A stretch of DNA of 17,305 nucleotides from CAZSNT01 sp964607765 (lineage in GTDB: Bacteria > Verrucomicrobiota > Lentisphaeria > Oligosphaerales > JABHEG01): NCBI GenBank assembly GCA_964607765.1, contig CAZSNT010000198.1, positions 1-17,305 of the forward strand. The letters run 5' to 3'. The translations under genes and the position numbers were made by a program. A model generated the notes under the pieces. That model made no database searches. It worked only from the letters and a program-made list of their open reading frames with translations, and was not told the origin of the DNA. This document shows positions 14,961 to 17,305 of the stretch, piece after piece; within the stretch, counting starts at the first letter, position 1; each line of letters opens with the position of its first letter.

Positions 14961-16853
14961 TCAGGGCACCACGTCCAGACGGTCGGCGGGGATATAGGGG
15001 CCCTTCGACTCTGTGTTCTGCCGCCCTGTCACCCGGACCCGGATGACGTGCTCACCACGGGGCATCACCTCGGAGACGAAGACCAGCGCCTGGTCCTGGC
15101 GGACCTTTGCGTAGAAGTCGACCATCTGTTCCGGCCCGCCGTCAACTGAGACTGCCGCAATACCGTGGTTCGGCGCCTTGCCGGCCAGGAGTCTGCATTG
15201 GGTGCCGACAAAACGGACTTCGTAGAACGCACCCGCTTTGCCGGCCCAGTGGTTGTCGCGCGTGAATGCCTTGGGTTCGCCGCCTTTGAAGTACCAGTCC
15301 CCCTCGTACCTGAACCGATTGAGCCCCTTGCCGGCGTCCGCATCGTTCAGTCTCCGTTCGCCCGCGTATTCAGCTCCGGCCAGCACATAGGTTGTGATCG
15401 ACATCGGCGGCTCGGATGCCGCGAGAATCCCGTACTGCAGTGCGAGATCCGGCAGCCGGACGAGTTTCTCGTCGTCCTTTGTTCGATGCACTGCGACCTG
15501 CGGGTTGACGTTCGTAAAACTGCTCAGGCTGTAGCGTCGTCGCCGTTCCCGGGGCGTGTCGTTGTAGGCAACAATCGTCACCCGGCCGGTCTGCCAGTTG
15601 ATGAACGCGACAGCATCGTCGGCATCGATGCCGATCATCTGATCCCCGGGGTGAATGAACCGTGTGTACTGGGCGAACCCGTAGTACTTGCGCGTGATCC
15701 AGAACTCTTCCGTGTCACCCTTCATGTCGCCGTGAAGCACGTGGAAATTCCACTTCCACCACGTGCAGTACTGTTCGTGGGCCATGGCCTGCCAGGCAAC
15801 CCAGCCGTTAGGACGCATATCGCGTAGATCGAGCGTGATCCGACGGGCAAGATCAATCGGGGGGATCATGCTGTCGTGATCATGATGCACGCCGCCTTTG
15901 TCAGGGACGTGCGACCCCAGGCAGATCTCCGACATAAACAGGCGCTTCCCGTGGCGGTTGGCCAGTTCGCGCAGTTCGGCGCGTTTGCTGCCGTGGTAGG
16001 CGTGCGTGTTCAGGCGATAGATCCGGGCTTTGGTTGCCTCATCGTACTTGCGAAACTCACGGATCGTGTTGTCGATTGACGTGGCATCCATCGCCGCAAT
16101 TCGGGTTGTCAGACCGCGCTTCTGCAGTTGCTCTGCCAGCTCGCGGATGATCCGCGCCTGGGCCTGGCTGTCGAAGTGGCAGCCTTCCTGTTTGTTCTTG
16201 TACTTCCAGTAGCCTGTCTCAGGCTCGTTCATTGGGTCGATCGACGTGAACTCGAGCGAGTGAGTATCTTTGAAATGTCGCAGCACGCTGACCAGATAGT
16301 CGGCGAACGCGGCGCAATGGTCATCTTTCAGGTTATTGGTACGGCCGTTCTTCGCCCCACTGCTGCATCCACTCCTGGTCATCCAGTACGGGGGTGAATT
16401 GGCGAACGCCTCCGTAATGGTCGCGCCGCGCTCGACCGCGGCCAGCAGCATCCAACGCTGCCCGGGGTCCGCATCCCAGTTGTAGGGCTGTCCCGGCCCC
16501 GGCAGATACCCTTCGATGCCCGCGCCGACCCGCATGTGGCTGTGCGAAGGGTCGTCCCCGCCGCCGATGTTGTAGCGCACGATGTCGAGCCCCAGCCCGC
16601 GCTCCGGGTCAAAGAGCAGGTCGGCCACGGCTTCGCGTTTCGATTCGCTCCAGCGCCCCACCACGTTTGCCCACCAGCACAACGAGACGCCCCAACCGTC
16701 GAACTGCTGGTACTGCGATGACGGATCGACCTGCGCCGTTCCCCCGGCAGCCGCCAAGGTAACGACCAAGGATGCCCATACGGCTGCAGACCTGATACTG
16801 AAACGTCTGGGGAAGCGCTTCTCGAGCAGTGCCGTGACGGGCGCGTTCAGCAT
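14961..16853 (-). CDS. Secreted GH30-family glycosidase, endo-beta-1,6-galactanase-like
   Basis: This 630-residue protein has a signal peptide with an Arg-rich start and a hydrophobic core at about residues 22-38. FDGWGVSLCWWANVVG (51-66) and PPYWMTRSGCSSG (154-166) are, from memory, characteristic of fungal and bacterial endo-beta-1,6-galactanases in GH30. The acid/base is Glu210 in DPMNEPE and the nucleophile is Glu309 in FMSEICLG, as in retaining clan GH-A enzymes. A beta-rich region follows (about 440-510). The last 115 residues (about 515-630; NRFRYEGDWYFKG, VSVDGG, GEHVIRVRVTG) look like a small jelly-roll carbohydrate-binding module. The ATG at 16851-16853 gives a proper signal peptide; a GTG at 16991 would add 46 unconvincing residues. 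The stop lies 13 bp from that of the convergent transglutaminase gene. Substrate is predicted, not shown. Confidence 0.85.
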   Translation of the reverse strand: MLNAPVTALLEKRFPRRFSIRSAAVWASLVVTLAAAGGTAQVDPSSQYQQFDGWGVSLCWWANVVGRWSESKREAVADLLFDPERGLGLDIVRYNIGGGDDPSHSHMRVGAGIEGYLPGPGQPYNWDADPGQRWMLLAAVERGATITEAFANSPPYWMTRSGCSSGAKNGRTNNLKDDHCAAFADYLVSVLRHFKDTHSLEFTSIDPMNEPETGYWKYKNKQEGCHFDSQAQARIIRELAEQLQKRGLTTRIAAMDATSIDNTIREFRKYDEATKARIYRLNTHAYHGSKRAELRELANRHGKRLFMSEICLGSHVPDKGGVHHDHDSMIPPIDLARRITLDLRDMRPNGWVAWQAMAHEQYCTWWKWNFHVLHGDMKGDTEEFWITRKYYGFAQYTRFIHPGDQMIGIDADDAVAFINWQTGRVTIVAYNDTPRERRRRYSLSSFTNVNPQVAVHRTKDDEKLVRLPDLALQYGILAASEPPMSITTYVLAGAEYAGERRLNDADAGKGLNRFRYEGDWYFKGGEPKAFTRDNHWAGKAGAFYEVRFVGTQCRLLAGKAPNHGIAAVSVDGGPEQMVDFYAKVRQDQALVFVSEVMPRGEHVIRVRVTGRQNTESKGPYIPADRLDVVP

Positions 16854-16971
16854 CGCGACCGGATGCCCCGATCGATCACCAGGAACGGCTCGTCGCCTGC
16901 GGCCTGGGCATACCGTCCCGTGTGTTGATGCAGTTGCCTCAATGTGTTCGTGTTCATACAATGACGTTACT

Positions 16972-16991
16972 CCAAAGTCACCAAGTGTCAC
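16972..16991 (-). promoter_or_regulatory. Tandem 10-bp direct repeat upstream of the GH30 gene
   Basis: On the minus strand GTGACACTTG is followed at once by GTGACTTTGG, identical at 7 of 10 positions. One-turn spacing is what a head-to-tail dimeric activator would bind. It lies about 120-140 nt before the start codon. A weak TTGGTG-17-TTGTAT pair overlaps and follows it but is too poor to call a promoter. Confidence 0.2.
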
Positions 16992-17015
16992 GCAAGACCT
17001 TCTCGCCCCGGTAGC

Positions 17016-17035
17016 GCCTCAGGGCCACGTGAGGC
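17016..17035. promoter_or_regulatory. Short inverted repeat upstream of the GH30 gene
   Basis: GCCTCA (17016-17021) and TGAGGC (17030-17035) flank 8 bp. The arms are perfect but short in GC-rich DNA. It could be a protein site, or chance. Confidence 0.2.
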
Positions 17036-17067
17036 ACGACGTTGGCGCAGAGAATCGCCTCTCTCCG

Positions 17068-17275
17068 TAGCCCGGCTCTCCCGAGCCGGGACTTCTGCCG
17101 TTCACGTTGATTCGACTCAACACGCGTCCCCCCGTAGCCCGGCTCTCCCGAGCCGGGAATCCTGCCGTGCGCGTTGACTCGACTCAGCACAGAATCCCCG
17201 GGTCAGGAGACCCGGGCAACGGGGTTGGGGCAGCACTGGTCGGCGTCCCTCGTAGCCCGGCTCTCCTGAGCTGAG
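17068..17275. repeat. Right hairpin-repeat array, inverted relative to the left array
   Basis: Four palindromes lie at 17071-17090 (A), 17138-17157 (A), 17197-17216 (B) and 17256-17275 (A, degenerate second arm). Read on the minus strand the order is A-B-A-A, against A-B-A in the left array. Minus-strand sequence from about 17266 to 17184 matches 3512-3595 with only a few differences. The linkers CTACGAGGGACGCCGACC and GGGGATTCTGTGCTGA are shared. No gene was found in 17091-17305, and nothing recognisable lies after 17275. Confidence 0.85.
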
Positions 17276-17305
17276 CATTATACACGTTTTTGGCCTGCAT
17301 TCTGC

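Noticed and set aside
16854..16991. GTG start adding 46 residues to the GH30 enzyme
   Set aside because: The extension is charged and would bury the signal peptide. The ATG at 16851-16853 gives a normal secretion signal.
17068..17275. CRISPR array
   Set aside because: The repeats are short palindromes of two types with conserved linkers, not identical repeats with unique spacers. No cas gene is present.
3490..17275. Composite transposon bounded by the inverted arrays
   Set aside because: There is no transposase or target-site duplication visible, and the arrays are multi-hairpin composites unlike insertion sequences.

Overview
The window is GC-rich and gene-dense, and it looks like a chromosomal segment from a member of the PVC superphylum or a neighbour (Planctomycetota, Lentisphaerota/Kiritimatiellota, or Hydrogenedentota-like). 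This is an inference from gene content: a Tat-exported Gfo/Idh/MocA oxidoreductase, DUF1080 and DUF6807 (PmoA-like) domains on a secreted HEAT-repeat protein, a MoxR/DUF58/transglutaminase operon, and no SusC/SusD pair. There is no rRNA, tRNA, transposase or phage gene, so the phylum cannot be fixed from the window alone.

Layout, left to right. (1) At 51-3389 (-) one gene fuses a family-5 extracellular solute-binding protein to a DppB/OppB-type permease, with a 13-bp tandem repeat just past its stop. (2) At 3390-3784 lies a divergent control region with a promoter and operator-like palindrome for the transporter, a three-hairpin repeat array, and a promoter plus long hairpin leader for the next operon. 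(3) At 3785-9142 (+) a two-gene operon encodes a Tat-signal Gfo/Idh/MocA dehydrogenase and a 1361-residue secreted protein (HEAT repeats, beta module, DUF6807, DUF1080). (4) At 9172-10338 (-) is a secreted protein with an FMN-attachment-like DAVSGAT motif. (5) At 10623-14947 (+) is a tight MoxR ATPase, DUF58, membrane transglutaminase operon whose transglutaminase appears to lack its catalytic cysteine. (6) At 14961-16853 (-) is a secreted GH30 glycosidase resembling endo-beta-1,6-galactanases. (7) At 16854-17305 is its upstream region, carrying a second hairpin array that is the inverted counterpart of the first.

Working model (inference): the secreted GH30 enzyme cuts a galactan-like polymer. 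The exported dehydrogenase and the DUF1080 partner act on glycosides by 3-keto (oxidation then cleavage) chemistry. The fused importer takes up oligomers. The MoxR/DUF58/transglutaminase operon is probably an independent envelope or chaperone system. The most distinctive observations are the binding-protein/permease fusion, the HEAT-DUF6807-DUF1080 fusion with a G8 tract at its domain boundary, the candidate flavinylation site, the Cys-to-Leu transglutaminase, and the inverted ABA hairpin arrays about 13.4 kb apart.
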